IMG/VR virus record: IMGVR_UViG_3300028844_001946 | Location: 1-22,501 of that record | Direction: 5' to 3' (one strand) | DNA: 22,501 nt | Source: a virus | In this document: in pieces, positions 15,217 through 22,294 of the stretch | Layout: every line of letters begins with the position of its first letter | Position numbering within the stretch: the first letter of the stretch is position 1 | Made by a program: the position numbers and the translations under genes | Notes under the pieces: generated by a model | Told to the model about the DNA's origin: nothing | Seen by the model: only the letters and a program-made list of their open reading frames with translations | Database searches by the model: none

Positions 15217-16110
15217 TTATTTTCTGTTATTTGCCATTAAGCCCAAGTTGAACAAATCCTCATCAGAATAGTTTGGTTGTGCTTGACCAGTCTGCACAGC
15301 AGTTGGTGTAGGCACTTGCATTCTTTTCTGAGAGTTCTGCATCGCTTGAACTTTTTGTTTTGTTGCAACCTCTTGCTGAGATGGAGCCTGTCTTAGTCTA
15401 TCAAGACTAACTAGGTTCTCTAGCGTTATTGACTCTGGGGTAGAATAGTACTTCATAAATTCAGATGCCTTTTCGGGCGAATATCCATATTGATTTTGTA
15501 ACTGTTCAGCCATACCAACTTCTGCCTGTTGTCTCTCATACGCCATTCTTTGCTGAGCCTGTTGTTGCTCTTGAGCCTTTATTGCGTTGTATCTTGAGAC
15601 TTCCATTGCTTCTTGGTAGTCAACAATGCCTTCACGATAATCATCCATAGCCATACGATATTTGTATGACTCTGAATCACTATCCATCACTGCTTCGTTT
15701 GCATCATAACTGTTAGGTTTCGTTGGACGTTGGGGACGCTGTGGTGCTTCATTCGATTTCTCTTGTGAGGGAACCGAAGGATTATCACCAGAGAGTGACC
15801 TTGCTACTGATTTCAAAACTTCTGGATTGCTTTGTATGTACTCAGCAATAGGAGCAATATTATTATATTCCTCTAATTGTTTTGATAACGCATCATGTTC
15901 ACTCGCCTTTTTGTCGTAACGAGATTGCCAATACTCAAAACGTGATTGCTCATCGCCTTGTGCATTGTCTGTTGTTGTTGCTTCTGCAACTTGAGTTTCC
16001 TCTTCGTCTCCGAAAGGTTCTAACTCAACTTTGGGTGTATCCTCAACATTTGTTTCTTCTCCCCAATAAGGAGTTTCTTCAGCAATGTCTTGGGTAGTTT
16101 CTTCTGTCAT
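15217..16110 (-). CDS. Scaffolding protein, 297 aa
   Basis: A Gln/Glu-rich, acidic and largely disordered or helical protein directly between portal and capsid, the usual scaffold position. Start chosen at ATG 16110, which has AAAGGA 6-7 bases upstream; the frame is open up to TTG 16146 but that start would overlap the portal gene. Residues 1-60 are strongly acidic (ETPYWGEETNVEDTPKVELE); the middle has long helices rich in Gln (AQEQQQAQQRMAYERQQAEV, about 180-200); the end is Gln/Asn/Pro-rich with a small hydrophobic box and a basic end (LFNLGLMANNRK), which may bind coat subunits. Length is close to P22 gp8 (303 aa). No protease motif was seen, so the scaffold is probably released, not cleaved. 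Confidence 0.8.
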   Translation of the reverse strand: MTEETTQDIAEETPYWGEETNVEDTPKVELEPFGDEEETQVAEATTTDNAQGDEQSRFEYWQSRYDKKASEHDALSKQLEEYNNIAPIAEYIQSNPEVLKSVARSLSGDNPSVPSQEKSNEAPQRPQRPTKPNSYDANEAVMDSDSESYKYRMAMDDYREGIVDYQEAMEVSRYNAIKAQEQQQAQQRMAYERQQAEVGMAEQLQNQYGYSPEKASEFMKYYSTPESITLENLVSLDRLRQAPSQQEVATKQKVQAMQNSQKRMQVPTPTAVQTGQAQPNYSDEDLFNLGLMANNRK

Positions 16111-16132
16111 TTGTATTCCTTTCCCAATTTGT

Positions 16133-18334
16133 CTAATTGACAGCAACTGGGTTTATTTGTTGACTGTTGATTTCCCTGTTTTCTTCTTTGACCTTGCCTA
16201 GTTCATCATTCAATCTCGCTTCGTACAATTGACTTGCCTTCTGCGTTTTATTGGCTGAATCCGTTAACTTGGTCTTGAATTTTTCTATTTCCACACGTTT
16301 CCTATCTGATACCGATTCTCTTTGAGCAGTTTGTAAGTCACCCTCAAGGTTCTTAATTTGCTCTTCTTGTTGCTGGACTTGAGATTGTAATTGTGCAATA
16401 ATACTCGTCCGTTTAAGAACACCTTCTGTATCTGCCACTTCGGTCTGTTCAAGTACTTCTTGTTGGTCAATGATTCCCTTTTCATATAGGTTCATGTAAT
16501 AATCAAATCGTGCCCATCTATTGGATGGCAATGTGGAGCCACTAACAACGATAAGGTCGTATTGACCTATAGTTACATCGTTTATTCTGCCCAGTACTTC
16601 TCCAGTAAAATCATCGTACATGGGTTCATTCATTGTGGTTTCAGATGTTGTACCATCTGGCTTCATAAGTCTTATTACTTTTTCGTCTGTGTAGGTTTGT
16701 TGGATTAACTTGACAACTACTTTTCCCATTTGGTTTAACATAGCATCAATGTCATCTAACTTTGATTTAATTCTTCTTTGGGCATATTCATCAATGGCTA
16801 CTGTTCCTTTGTATGTTTGAGGAGCAGAACCTGGGTCTCCTTGAGACAACGGATGAATGCCTAGTATGTGATAGATACTGCTTTTAGCATCTTCTCTATT
16901 TTTATATAATTCATTTGGCAGAGGAACTGGCCCAGCAACGATAGGTTGTCCTAGTTCGGGGTCATATTCAATAACACCAGTACCAGCACGTGACCACTCT
17001 TGTTCGAGTTGTTGTCTATTCATAGAGCCACGAGGTATTAGTAGTTTTGTATTAGTCGAAGAACTGGCGTGAGCAATGATAAGAGAGGTTATCTTATTTA
17101 TATATTCTTGGATGGGCTTAATGAATCGCACATCACTCATTGGATATGGATTCCTATTATGCCTATTCATTAGCGTGACTATGGGATATTCATCAATATC
17201 CATAATCTGTTGTGCTAATAAAGCCCTTCCAACAGAAAGCACACGTTTTATTCTATCTACTAGTACCTTGTTGCAAACAACAATTTCCTCTGCCACTAAT
17301 TGTTCAAAATTCATTTGAGTAAGTTTCGTGGTACTTCCTTCAACAGCCTCTGGCGTTTCTTCACCTGGCTGTGGATATGGTTGCCCTGTCTGAGGGTCTT
17401 GCATCATATGGAAGGTATCACCGAACTGTTGCATCATGCCCATTAGTTCTTGAACTTTTTCTATATCCGTAACAAAAGCAACACCAGCCTGTGTTTCTAC
17501 CATCATTGCTGGTTTCTGTAAGAACTCTTCATATTTATCGTCAGCATGAATGTATTCGTTTCCATTCGTTGTGTCTACACAATGCCAGAATGGTAATTGA
17601 ATTTTTTCATATCTGTCGATTACTTGATAGTTCCTATTGTCTGTTGTATCTCCATCCACTGGGCCCACAATTGTATCTGTTTCACTTGTACGTGATTCGT
17701 GTGGGTATCTATCATTGGATGATTGAGTCATAGAAGAAAAGAGAGTGTTCCCTTCTTCATCTGGTTGCATTACTTGTGGATAGGCATTCTGTACTTGCTC
17801 CTCCGTTAGCGTTTTGGAAATCATTATGTTACTTGCATCTCTGCAAAAAGTGTCCCTAGATGCTGGGTCAATAAACAAATCAAATGGGTCTACTGCTTTA
17901 AAACAGACTTCGCCTCTTCCGAAATCCATCATAGGGTCTACATAAGCAACCATAGCCCCCATCCCTTTTACGTAGTAATCATCTATAACTTGTTTTAATT
18001 CTGATGTGCCTGTTGATATATCCCAGATGTAGGACATAATATCTGAAAAGACTCTTCCTACTTTTGTGTCACTATCATCTCTTCCAGTAGACTGGAACTT
18101 TGGTTTATTTGCAGTAAGTAATGCTTTTGCTTGTTCTACTGCTGGATGAATGACATTGTCAATAATAGGAGACTGAGCCCTATCTTTTAATGTTTTAGTT
18201 TGTTCAGCAGTCCATTGACTGTTATTTCTGAACTCGTCGTCCTCCATTGCTTGAGTAGCCCACTCAACTCTCTGAGCGTGGTAATCTTCTAGAAGGTCTT
18301 CGCTTTTTTGAACTTCGGGATGTGTTATAGGCAT
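16133..18334 (-). CDS. P22-type portal protein, 733 aa
   Basis: The 733-aa protein has the size and layout of P22-like portals (P22 gp1, 725 aa). Typical points include the N-terminal NSQWTAEQTKTLKDRAQSP and IIDNVIHPAVEQAKALLTAN (about 37-76), followed by the AVDPFDLFIDPASRD clamp region (about 146-160), a central wing with MNRHNRNPYPMSDVRFIKP (about 388-406), and a long helical C-terminus from about 625 on (LQSQVQQQEEQIKNLEGDLQ), the equivalent of the P22 helical barrel. Twelve copies should form the vertex ring for DNA entry and exit. It starts at ATG 18334 without a convincing Shine-Dalgarno, 46 bases after the large terminase stop, an unusually weak start for such a gene. It ends 22 bases before the scaffold start. 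Confidence 0.9.
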   Translation of the reverse strand: MPITHPEVQKSEDLLEDYHAQRVEWATQAMEDDEFRNNSQWTAEQTKTLKDRAQSPIIDNVIHPAVEQAKALLTANKPKFQSTGRDDSDTKVGRVFSDIMSYIWDISTGTSELKQVIDDYYVKGMGAMVAYVDPMMDFGRGEVCFKAVDPFDLFIDPASRDTFCRDASNIMISKTLTEEQVQNAYPQVMQPDEEGNTLFSSMTQSSNDRYPHESRTSETDTIVGPVDGDTTDNRNYQVIDRYEKIQLPFWHCVDTTNGNEYIHADDKYEEFLQKPAMMVETQAGVAFVTDIEKVQELMGMMQQFGDTFHMMQDPQTGQPYPQPGEETPEAVEGSTTKLTQMNFEQLVAEEIVVCNKVLVDRIKRVLSVGRALLAQQIMDIDEYPIVTLMNRHNRNPYPMSDVRFIKPIQEYINKITSLIIAHASSSTNTKLLIPRGSMNRQQLEQEWSRAGTGVIEYDPELGQPIVAGPVPLPNELYKNREDAKSSIYHILGIHPLSQGDPGSAPQTYKGTVAIDEYAQRRIKSKLDDIDAMLNQMGKVVVKLIQQTYTDEKVIRLMKPDGTTSETTMNEPMYDDFTGEVLGRINDVTIGQYDLIVVSGSTLPSNRWARFDYYMNLYEKGIIDQQEVLEQTEVADTEGVLKRTSIIAQLQSQVQQQEEQIKNLEGDLQTAQRESVSDRKRVEIEKFKTKLTDSANKTQKASQLYEARLNDELGKVKEENREINSQQINPVAVN

Positions 18335-18380
18335 AAAATTGCGTAAAAACTATCCCTTATGGGAGGGGGTGTCGCAACGA

Positions 18381-19871
18381 CTAAACAGTCATCCAGTCCA
18401 CCATTCGTTTAAACCCACCAGATTTATGTGATTGAGTCTGATTTTCCATTGTATCATGCATTGCACCATAGCATCCTTTGTTTGCATAAAAGAATCCATC
18501 CAATAAATCATCATGCTTTCCTCTTGGAAACAGCAATAATTCATTTATAAAGTCTTCCATTTCCTTTTTTACCATATGCACATTGCCTCTAGCAAATAGA
18601 GGTTGTAATGATTCTAGTCTTCGTGACTTACTTGTTCTGGGATTTTCTTTAATCTGCAATCCAGGAATGAATAAGTTTTCTTGCTCACAGCGTTTAATAA
18701 CATATTCACGTAACATTTCTTGATACCCAACACTTTCTATCCGTGTCTTGGTAGAACGATACTTACGGAAATTATCTACAATGGCTTCGGCTAGATTAAG
18801 AGGCGTTGCTCTTTTTCTGTAGTATGGCAATACATAGCGATTGCCTTCTTCATCTACTCCAATATTGAAGATAACACTAAAGTCAGCAGTCTGCTTTGTA
18901 CTGGATGCTGGGTCAACCCCAGTAAATATATTAATAGGGATTTGTTTCTTTTCTGGAAAGGTCATCTCTAAAAAGGCTTCTTTTGCATCATTTAACCAGA
19001 CAGTACCTTTGTAAAACCGAAAATCATCAGCCCGAAAGAGTTGGTCTTCGTCTCCTACTATTTCACACATATACTCTCTGTAGAATACGGAGAGCCTATT
19101 AATGGATTCTAATTCTTTTTTCTTTTCCAGTAGTTTTTCAATCGACCACCAATCTTCCCATAATGCCTTTCCGTTATCTATGTCTGGTTTATATTCTAAA
19201 TTAACCCACCCATGCATTTCTTTTAACGTTTCTACCATGCAACGTTCATGCTGGGGTGTTCCAATAACAATAACTCTTCCTTTTCTCGGGTCTACAGAAG
19301 GCACTGCTGATTGAAGTAACCAGCGAAGATTCGACTCCATAGCCTCTGATGTCTTTGTATTGTTTTCATCTTCTGGGTCGTCAATGATAATAAGCGTGGG
19401 TCTTTGGTTCCCTATCTTTATTCCTCGTAACTGTTGGCCAGTTCCCTTGCAAATTATCATTGACCCATCTTTTAATTCTATTTCTGCTTTCGCCCAACTT
19501 TTAGCAGAGTGGCTTCCCCAGTATCCAAACAGCTGTCTAAACGATTCGCTAAAGTCCAGTGTATCTTTGATTAGACCTAGCAGTTTCACAGCATGGTCTT
19601 GTGTTCTGGACGACAACACAATAAGTTTCTTTCCTTCTCCAAACATCAAATGGTGCATAGGAAGAATGCCTCCCACAATAGAAGACTTGGCATGACCACG
19701 TGGAGCAATAATGTTTATCTGTTTGTTCCCTAAATTGGATACGTGCTTAGATAAATCGTAATGAAAGTCTGGCGATTTTGCAGAAAACATATTGGGAATA
19801 CAAACTTTCCCAAACAACATCATGTCTCCTTTTAACTTCTGTAAGACTTCTTTCTGTTCTCGTTTATCCAT
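18381..19871 (-). CDS. terL: Terminase large subunit, 496 aa
   Basis: The motor and nuclease for genome packaging. ATPase domain: Walker A-like APRGHAKS (56-63, K62), Walker B LIIIDDPED (160-168, with D164-D165 and E167), coupling motif GTP (204-206). Nuclease domain: GVDPASS (318-324, D320), IES (378-380, E379), and HDDLLDGF (453-460) with the last acidic pair, an RNase H-like metal site. Length is normal. It should join the portal during packaging. The variant P-loop (PRGHAKS rather than GKT) is common in phage terminases of this type. Start ATG 19871, AAAGG 9 bases upstream; overlaps the TTG-started membrane protein by 8 bases. Confidence 0.96.
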   Translation of the reverse strand: MDKREQKEVLQKLKGDMMLFGKVCIPNMFSAKSPDFHYDLSKHVSNLGNKQINIIAPRGHAKSSIVGGILPMHHLMFGEGKKLIVLSSRTQDHAVKLLGLIKDTLDFSESFRQLFGYWGSHSAKSWAKAEIELKDGSMIICKGTGQQLRGIKIGNQRPTLIIIDDPEDENNTKTSEAMESNLRWLLQSAVPSVDPRKGRVIVIGTPQHERCMVETLKEMHGWVNLEYKPDIDNGKALWEDWWSIEKLLEKKKELESINRLSVFYREYMCEIVGDEDQLFRADDFRFYKGTVWLNDAKEAFLEMTFPEKKQIPINIFTGVDPASSTKQTADFSVIFNIGVDEEGNRYVLPYYRKRATPLNLAEAIVDNFRKYRSTKTRIESVGYQEMLREYVIKRCEQENLFIPGLQIKENPRTSKSRRLESLQPLFARGNVHMVKKEMEDFINELLLFPRGKHDDLLDGFFYANKGCYGAMHDTMENQTQSHKSGGFKRMVDWMTV

Positions 19872-19983
19872 GTAAGATTACCTTTGCAAGTACGCTTTCA
19901 CTGACAATCCCTAAATAATATCCTAGCATAAGCCCTATCCCCACTCCCACAACAATGTATTCTATTTTCTCTTCCAACTTCAA
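19864..19983 (-). CDS. 39-aa single-span membrane microprotein, TTG start
   Basis: A 40-codon frame starting at TTG 19983 (overlapping the TGA stop of the 63-aa gene) or at TTG 19977. The product is a charged N-terminus (KLEEKIE), one clean membrane span (YIVVGVGIGLMLGYYLGIV, about residues 9-27) and a short tail. Its stop lies 8 bases inside the large terminase gene. It exactly fills the gap between the two neighbours, which favours a real gene, but there is no ATG or convincing ribosome site, so the call is tentative. Function unknown. Confidence 0.5.
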   Translation of the reverse strand: MKLEEKIEYIVVGVGIGLMLGYYLGIVSESVLAKVILHG

Positions 19984-20171
19984 TAATCACTACCTATCAC
20001 ATAGTGCGAATCATCTACATACGCTCTTAATTCCATATCTTCTGCTACTTCTTGCATGACCTTACAGAAGGATTCAAGTTTTGCGATATTCTTTCCTTTT
20101 GCTTCTACGATTACGTGTTTTTTTGACACTACGCTTTCCAGAGACCGATTTCTTTTTTCTTCGTCTTTCAT
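19980..20171 (-). CDS. 63-aa hypothetical protein
   Basis: A 63-aa protein starting at ATG 20171, which shares its A with the TAA stop of the gene upstream (TAATG), and with GGAG 7 bases upstream. The N-terminus is highly charged (KDEEKRNRSLESVVSKK), followed by a strand (HVIVEAKGKN), a helix (IAKLESFCKVMQEVAEDMEL) and a final strand (RAYVDDSHYVIGSDY). It has the look of a small alpha/beta fold. There is no motif for a known packaging factor, though its place between the putative small and large terminase genes allows a packaging role. Unrecognised. Confidence 0.62.
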   Translation of the reverse strand: MKDEEKRNRSLESVVSKKHVIVEAKGKNIAKLESFCKVMQEVAEDMELRAYVDDSHYVIGSDY

Positions 20172-20296
20172 TAGGCATCTCCATTTCCATCTTGTTTAAA
20201 CCATAAATAACTTTTCTTTTCCCATTCGCCCTTAGACCACATCTTGCTATTTACAATAACGAGCCCTACGACGAGTAATAATGTAATTTCTATCAT
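20171..20296 (-). CDS. 41-aa membrane microprotein
   Basis: A 42-codon frame from ATG 20296 (ATGA overlap with the end of the 251-aa gene), with AGGA 4 bases upstream. It has an N-terminal membrane span (IEITLLLVVGLVIV, about residues 2-15) then a polar tail rich in Lys and Trp (SKMWSKGEWEKKSYLWFK). Its stop is shared with the next start. Tight coupling on both sides supports a real gene. It is one of three very small genes lying between the small and large terminase candidates, an unusual place. Function unknown. Confidence 0.62.
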   Translation of the reverse strand: MIEITLLLVVGLVIVNSKMWSKGEWEKKSYLWFKQDGNGDA

Positions 20297-21048
20297 ACTT
20301 CCTGTTTCCTCTCTAGTTTGAGTTTGCGTGATTCTTCTGTTTCTATTTCATCCAGTATCTTTTTTGTCACATCTATTTGAACTGAATCTGTTATCTGCTG
20401 TTTCCCAGGTAACATATCCATTATCCGTATATATTGTTCAGCACCACGTAGCATATTGCTAGGGTCACCATTATTCTTTGCAATATCAATTGCACTTGCG
20501 ATAATATCCAGTACATCTCCTTGATTTAAATCTCTATCATCAAGGTAGTCTTGGATTTTCTTGTCTATCATTGACATAATCTTCTCCGACTTAAATAATC
20601 TTTTTACTGTTGCACCAGGAATCTGTTGTCCAGGGCGATATACTTCACCCAAACTATTCCAATCTATTTTACCAGTCTGCATCATCTGCTGAACGTATAG
20701 GTTTACAGCGTTTTTTGCCCTAGTGGTGCCACTTTCTCTCTCATCCCAGGTTCGTATACCCATTTGAGAATACTCGCCAGAATCACGATGTGGGACGTAC
20801 TCTAGTTTGGCTCGTTTACTCACCCAAACACGTGCAAAGGGAAATACCTTTTGAAATGCGTCCTTATATTGTTTTACATCGAGGCATTCTGCTACAAATC
20901 CATCATCTGAAAGACCATAGTCTCCTTTTTCAGCCTCTTTCCAGCCTACAAACTCTAAATCACGCTCATTTGCCTCTTCCTGTGAGAAAACAGGGTACGT
21001 AACGTCTTTAAAATCGTTTATTTTTAATTTTCTTGTGATGAAATCCAT
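20293..21048 (-). CDS. Probable terminase small subunit, 251 aa
   Basis: Assigned from context and a weak motif. It lies upstream of the large terminase on the same strand, 251 aa long (somewhat long for a small subunit). Residues about 147-200 carry TVKRLFKSEKIMSMIDKKIQ, similar in layout to the helix after the DNA-binding domain of Terminase_2-type small subunits, followed by further helices (VLDIIASAIDIAKNNG) and QYIRIMDMLPGKQQITDSVQ near residue 205-224, and an acidic-basic tail. The N-terminal part (1-130) is mixed and unlike anything I recognise. It should recognise the packaging site and regulate the large subunit. Alternative: an unrelated small protein with a helical end. Overlaps the preceding gene by 25 bases. 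Confidence 0.6.
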   Translation of the reverse strand: MDFITRKLKINDFKDVTYPVFSQEEANERDLEFVGWKEAEKGDYGLSDDGFVAECLDVKQYKDAFQKVFPFARVWVSKRAKLEYVPHRDSGEYSQMGIRTWDERESGTTRAKNAVNLYVQQMMQTGKIDWNSLGEVYRPGQQIPGATVKRLFKSEKIMSMIDKKIQDYLDDRDLNQGDVLDIIASAIDIAKNNGDPSNMLRGAEQYIRIMDMLPGKQQITDSVQIDVTKKILDEIETEESRKLKLERKQEV

Positions 21049-21266
21049 GGTTTTGGCTCTACGTACTCATATCGAGAGTGTTCGTAACACCAATTATCCT
21101 CATTTAATATAAAATTCTTATAGGTATGCTTTGTACTGTCTTGGTCTAGCAACCATATCTCTTTAATTCCTTGTGTATCTTTATTTACTTCATATCCTAA
21201 GACTGTCCAGCCAGTACAATCCTTCATTAGCGTAAGACTAAGAAGTAAAAACCCCATTATTTTCAT
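21024..21266 (-). CDS. 80-aa protein with signal-like hydrophobic N-terminus
   Basis: An 80-aa protein with a short hydrophobic start (MKIMGFLLLSLTLMKDCTGW, residues 1-20) that looks like a signal peptide with a weak N-region, and a polar, Trp/Tyr/Glu-rich remainder containing C60 that could pair with C17. There is no proper lipobox before C17. It might be exported, for example a surface or superinfection-exclusion factor, but this is speculation. ATG 21266 has AAGGA about 12 bases upstream; the frame overlaps the nuclease-like gene by 29 bases and the small terminase candidate by 25. A start at the second Met (21257) is possible. Confidence 0.55.
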   Translation of the reverse strand: MKIMGFLLLSLTLMKDCTGWTVLGYEVNKDTQGIKEIWLLDQDSTKHTYKNFILNEDNWCYEHSRYEYVEPKPWISSQEN

Positions 21267-21765
21267 GTTGCGTGTGATTCCTTTTTATTTTGTTAACAAA
21301 TGCTTTTGTATACCTCAATTCCTTCACTGTCCAATTGTTAACTTCGGAGTAACTCGCTAAATAATGACTAGCCTTATGATTATCTTCTAGTTTCACAAAC
21401 CAATAGAACTCACACTTCTTTTTTTCATTCAAGTGGGCTTTATAATTCACATATAAGTCGTATGTATTAGGCTTTACTGCCTTCACATCCATCTTAATGC
21501 CATCAATGGTAATATCTGGTTCTGGTAATGGTTGAGTATCTACAATTAATGCAGACTCAAAGGGTATGTTATTTTCAATTAAAAAATTTTGTGCTACGAG
21601 TTCCCCAAGGATACCAAGATAACTTATAGTGTTCTCCTGTTTCCCCCTGTACCCCTCACTTCCTACGGAATATACATCGGCTGATAACTTCGTTCTGAGT
21701 TGAGCCATCTCACTTGCAACACGTTCCAGTATTGCTGGGTATTGTTGTGTCCCTTTAAAAATCAA
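21238..21765 (-). CDS. PD-(D/E)XK nuclease-like protein, 175 aa
   Basis: The core residues of a PD-(D/E)XK nuclease fit well: an acidic helix residue E55 in GILGELVAQNFL, then PEPDITIDG with D84, and KMDVKAV with D93 and K95, that is D-X8-D-X-K, the spacing of the fold. A helix before (residues 45-62) and two strands after are in the correct order. It should cut DNA, maybe structure- or sequence-specifically; there is no DNA-binding domain besides the core. The open frame begins at TTG 21765; an ATG at 21708 would remove 19 residues and leave all core residues, and the start is therefore uncertain. It is the first gene after the dyad-rich region and just before the packaging genes. Target unknown (own DNA processing or host DNA degradation). 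Confidence 0.75.
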   Translation of the reverse strand: MIFKGTQQYPAILERVASEMAQLRTKLSADVYSVGSEGYRGKQENTISYLGILGELVAQNFLIENNIPFESALIVDTQPLPEPDITIDGIKMDVKAVKPNTYDLYVNYKAHLNEKKKCEFYWFVKLEDNHKASHYLASYSEVNNWTVKELRYTKAFVNKIKRNHTQHENNGVFTS

Positions 21766-21784
21766 TTCGGGCCCTTAGTACTAC

Positions 21785-21853
21785 TACTGTAATGTATACT
21801 AAAATACTGTTTAACATTACTGTATGTAAACACTACAGTGTATACATTACTGT
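21785..21853. promoter_or_regulatory. Operator-like dyad and direct-repeat cluster
   Basis: In a 127-base gap ahead of the nuclease-like gene lie repeated TACTGT words (at 21785, 21805, 21818 and 21848), a perfect 10-base direct repeat ACATTACTGT (21814 and 21844, exactly 30 bp apart, about three turns), an 11-bp inverted repeat GTAATGTATAC (21789-21799) with GTATACATTAC (21840-21850), and ACTGTA (21819-21824) with TACAGT (21834-21839). This looks like a multi-site operator for a repressor or activator. A minus-strand TTTACA (21825-21830) with TATTTT 18 bases on is the best promoter guess and lies within it. It is not a strict SOS box (spacing of CTGT and ACAG is 11, not 8). Confidence 0.6.
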
Positions 21854-21877
21854 TAAAAAGCATCCGTTGTACCCATG

Positions 21878-21916
21878 TTGTCAAGTCTTTTTTTAGTCAT
21901 ATTGACAAATATTTGT
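21878..21916. promoter_or_regulatory. Second dyad pair next to the operator cluster
   Basis: TTGTCAA (21878-21884) and TTGACAA (21902-21908) form a perfect 7-bp inverted repeat with 17 bases between, and ACAAATATTTGT (21905-21916) is a perfect 12-bp palindrome overlapping the right arm. The left arm read on the minus strand is TTGACA, a consensus -35 box, but no good -10 stands 16-18 bases downstream of it. Overlaps the end of the 58-aa gene. Confidence 0.5.
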
Positions 21917-22069
21917 ATAATCTTCTTCACGGATAATATCCATGCGTTCATAAATCATCGCTTCAGATTCGGCAATCTTTAATATAATAAACATCTTCTC
22001 AAACTCGTCATCACTCAAGTCTACTATCTCAAACTTTTGCGTCTCTTTGTTCCATCGTTCAACTTTCAT
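21893..22069 (-). CDS. 58-aa acidic protein, first minus-strand gene
   Basis: A 59-codon frame from ATG 22069, the first minus-strand gene on the left of the divergent region. The product is acidic and helical (EIVDLSDDEFEKMFIILKIA, about residues 14-33, then YERMDIIREEDY), with no cysteine motif besides one Cys near the end and no membrane span. No classical Shine-Dalgarno is present; the leader is short and CCCC-rich before the ATG. It lies before the operator cluster, so it may be transcribed separately from the structural operon, for instance as a small regulator or anti-factor. Function unknown. Confidence 0.65.
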   Translation of the reverse strand: MKVERWNKETQKFEIVDLSDDEFEKMFIILKIAESEAMIYERMDIIREEDYTNICQYD

Positions 22070-22124
22070 GGGGTAATACTAACACTCTTGTAGGGGGGTG
22101 TCTCAAGTGGGGAAAATCTTCAAA

Positions 22125-22158
22125 ATTATATTTAGAGTGCGTGTGAGTGATATATAGT
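22125..22158. promoter_or_regulatory. Back-to-back promoter-like boxes in divergent gap
   Basis: On the minus strand a perfect TATAAT (22125-22130) lies 56 bases before the ATG of the 58-aa gene, but its -35 region is poor. On the plus strand TATAGT (22153-22158, 5 of 6 bases of consensus) has TTTAGA (22131-22136, 4 of 6) at a 16-base spacing, pointing towards the GC-richer gene. The arrangement fits a divergent promoter pair for sigma-70-type polymerase, tentative by eye. Confidence 0.45.
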
Positions 22159-22164
22159 GTAACC

Positions 22165-22193
22165 ACCCCCACCCTGTTCGGGTCATGGGGGGT
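22165..22193 (+). other. GC-rich bulged stem-loop in plus-strand leader
   Basis: ACCCCC (22165-22170) can pair with GGGGGT (22188-22193), and the inner ACCC (22171-22174) with GGGT (22180-22183), leaving a 5-base loop and a 4-base bulge on one side. No U-run follows, so it is not an obvious terminator; it would sit in the 5' leader of the plus-strand gene if the promoter at 22131-22158 is used. It may protect the mRNA or control translation. Confidence 0.5.
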
Positions 22194-22205
22194 CACTTTC
22201 TCGTT

Positions 22206-22229
22206 GAAACATTTCGTTCCTCATGTTTC
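22206..22229 (+). other. Second leader stem-loop
   Basis: GAAACAT (22206-22212) and ATGTTTC (22223-22229) are perfect complements with a 10-base loop. A third, smaller stem ACCC-TCAA-GGGT is at 22267-22278, 17 bases before the plus-strand start codon. Together with the GC-rich stem-loop they make an unusually structured 130-base leader. Confidence 0.45.
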
Positions 22230-22294
22230 CCCTCGGTGCAGTTGCTCACAAGTGTCCCCATCTCTGACCCTCAAGGGTTCCCTTGCTGTGACCG

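Noticed and set aside
16111-16146. Longer N-terminus of the scaffold from TTG 16146
   Set aside because: ATG 16110 has AAAGGA at a good distance and begins after the portal stop; the extension would overlap the portal and has no ribosome site.
18361-18375. GGGGGTGTC word before portal, also near 22094, as a packaging (pac/cos) site
   Set aside because: Only two imperfect copies, short G-runs, and no cluster of small-terminase-like sites; insufficient for a call.
21819-21838. LexA/SOS box (CTGT-N8-ACAG)
   Set aside because: CTGT at 21820 and ACAG at 21835 are separated by 11 bases rather than 8, so the resemblance to the E. coli box is only in the half-sites.
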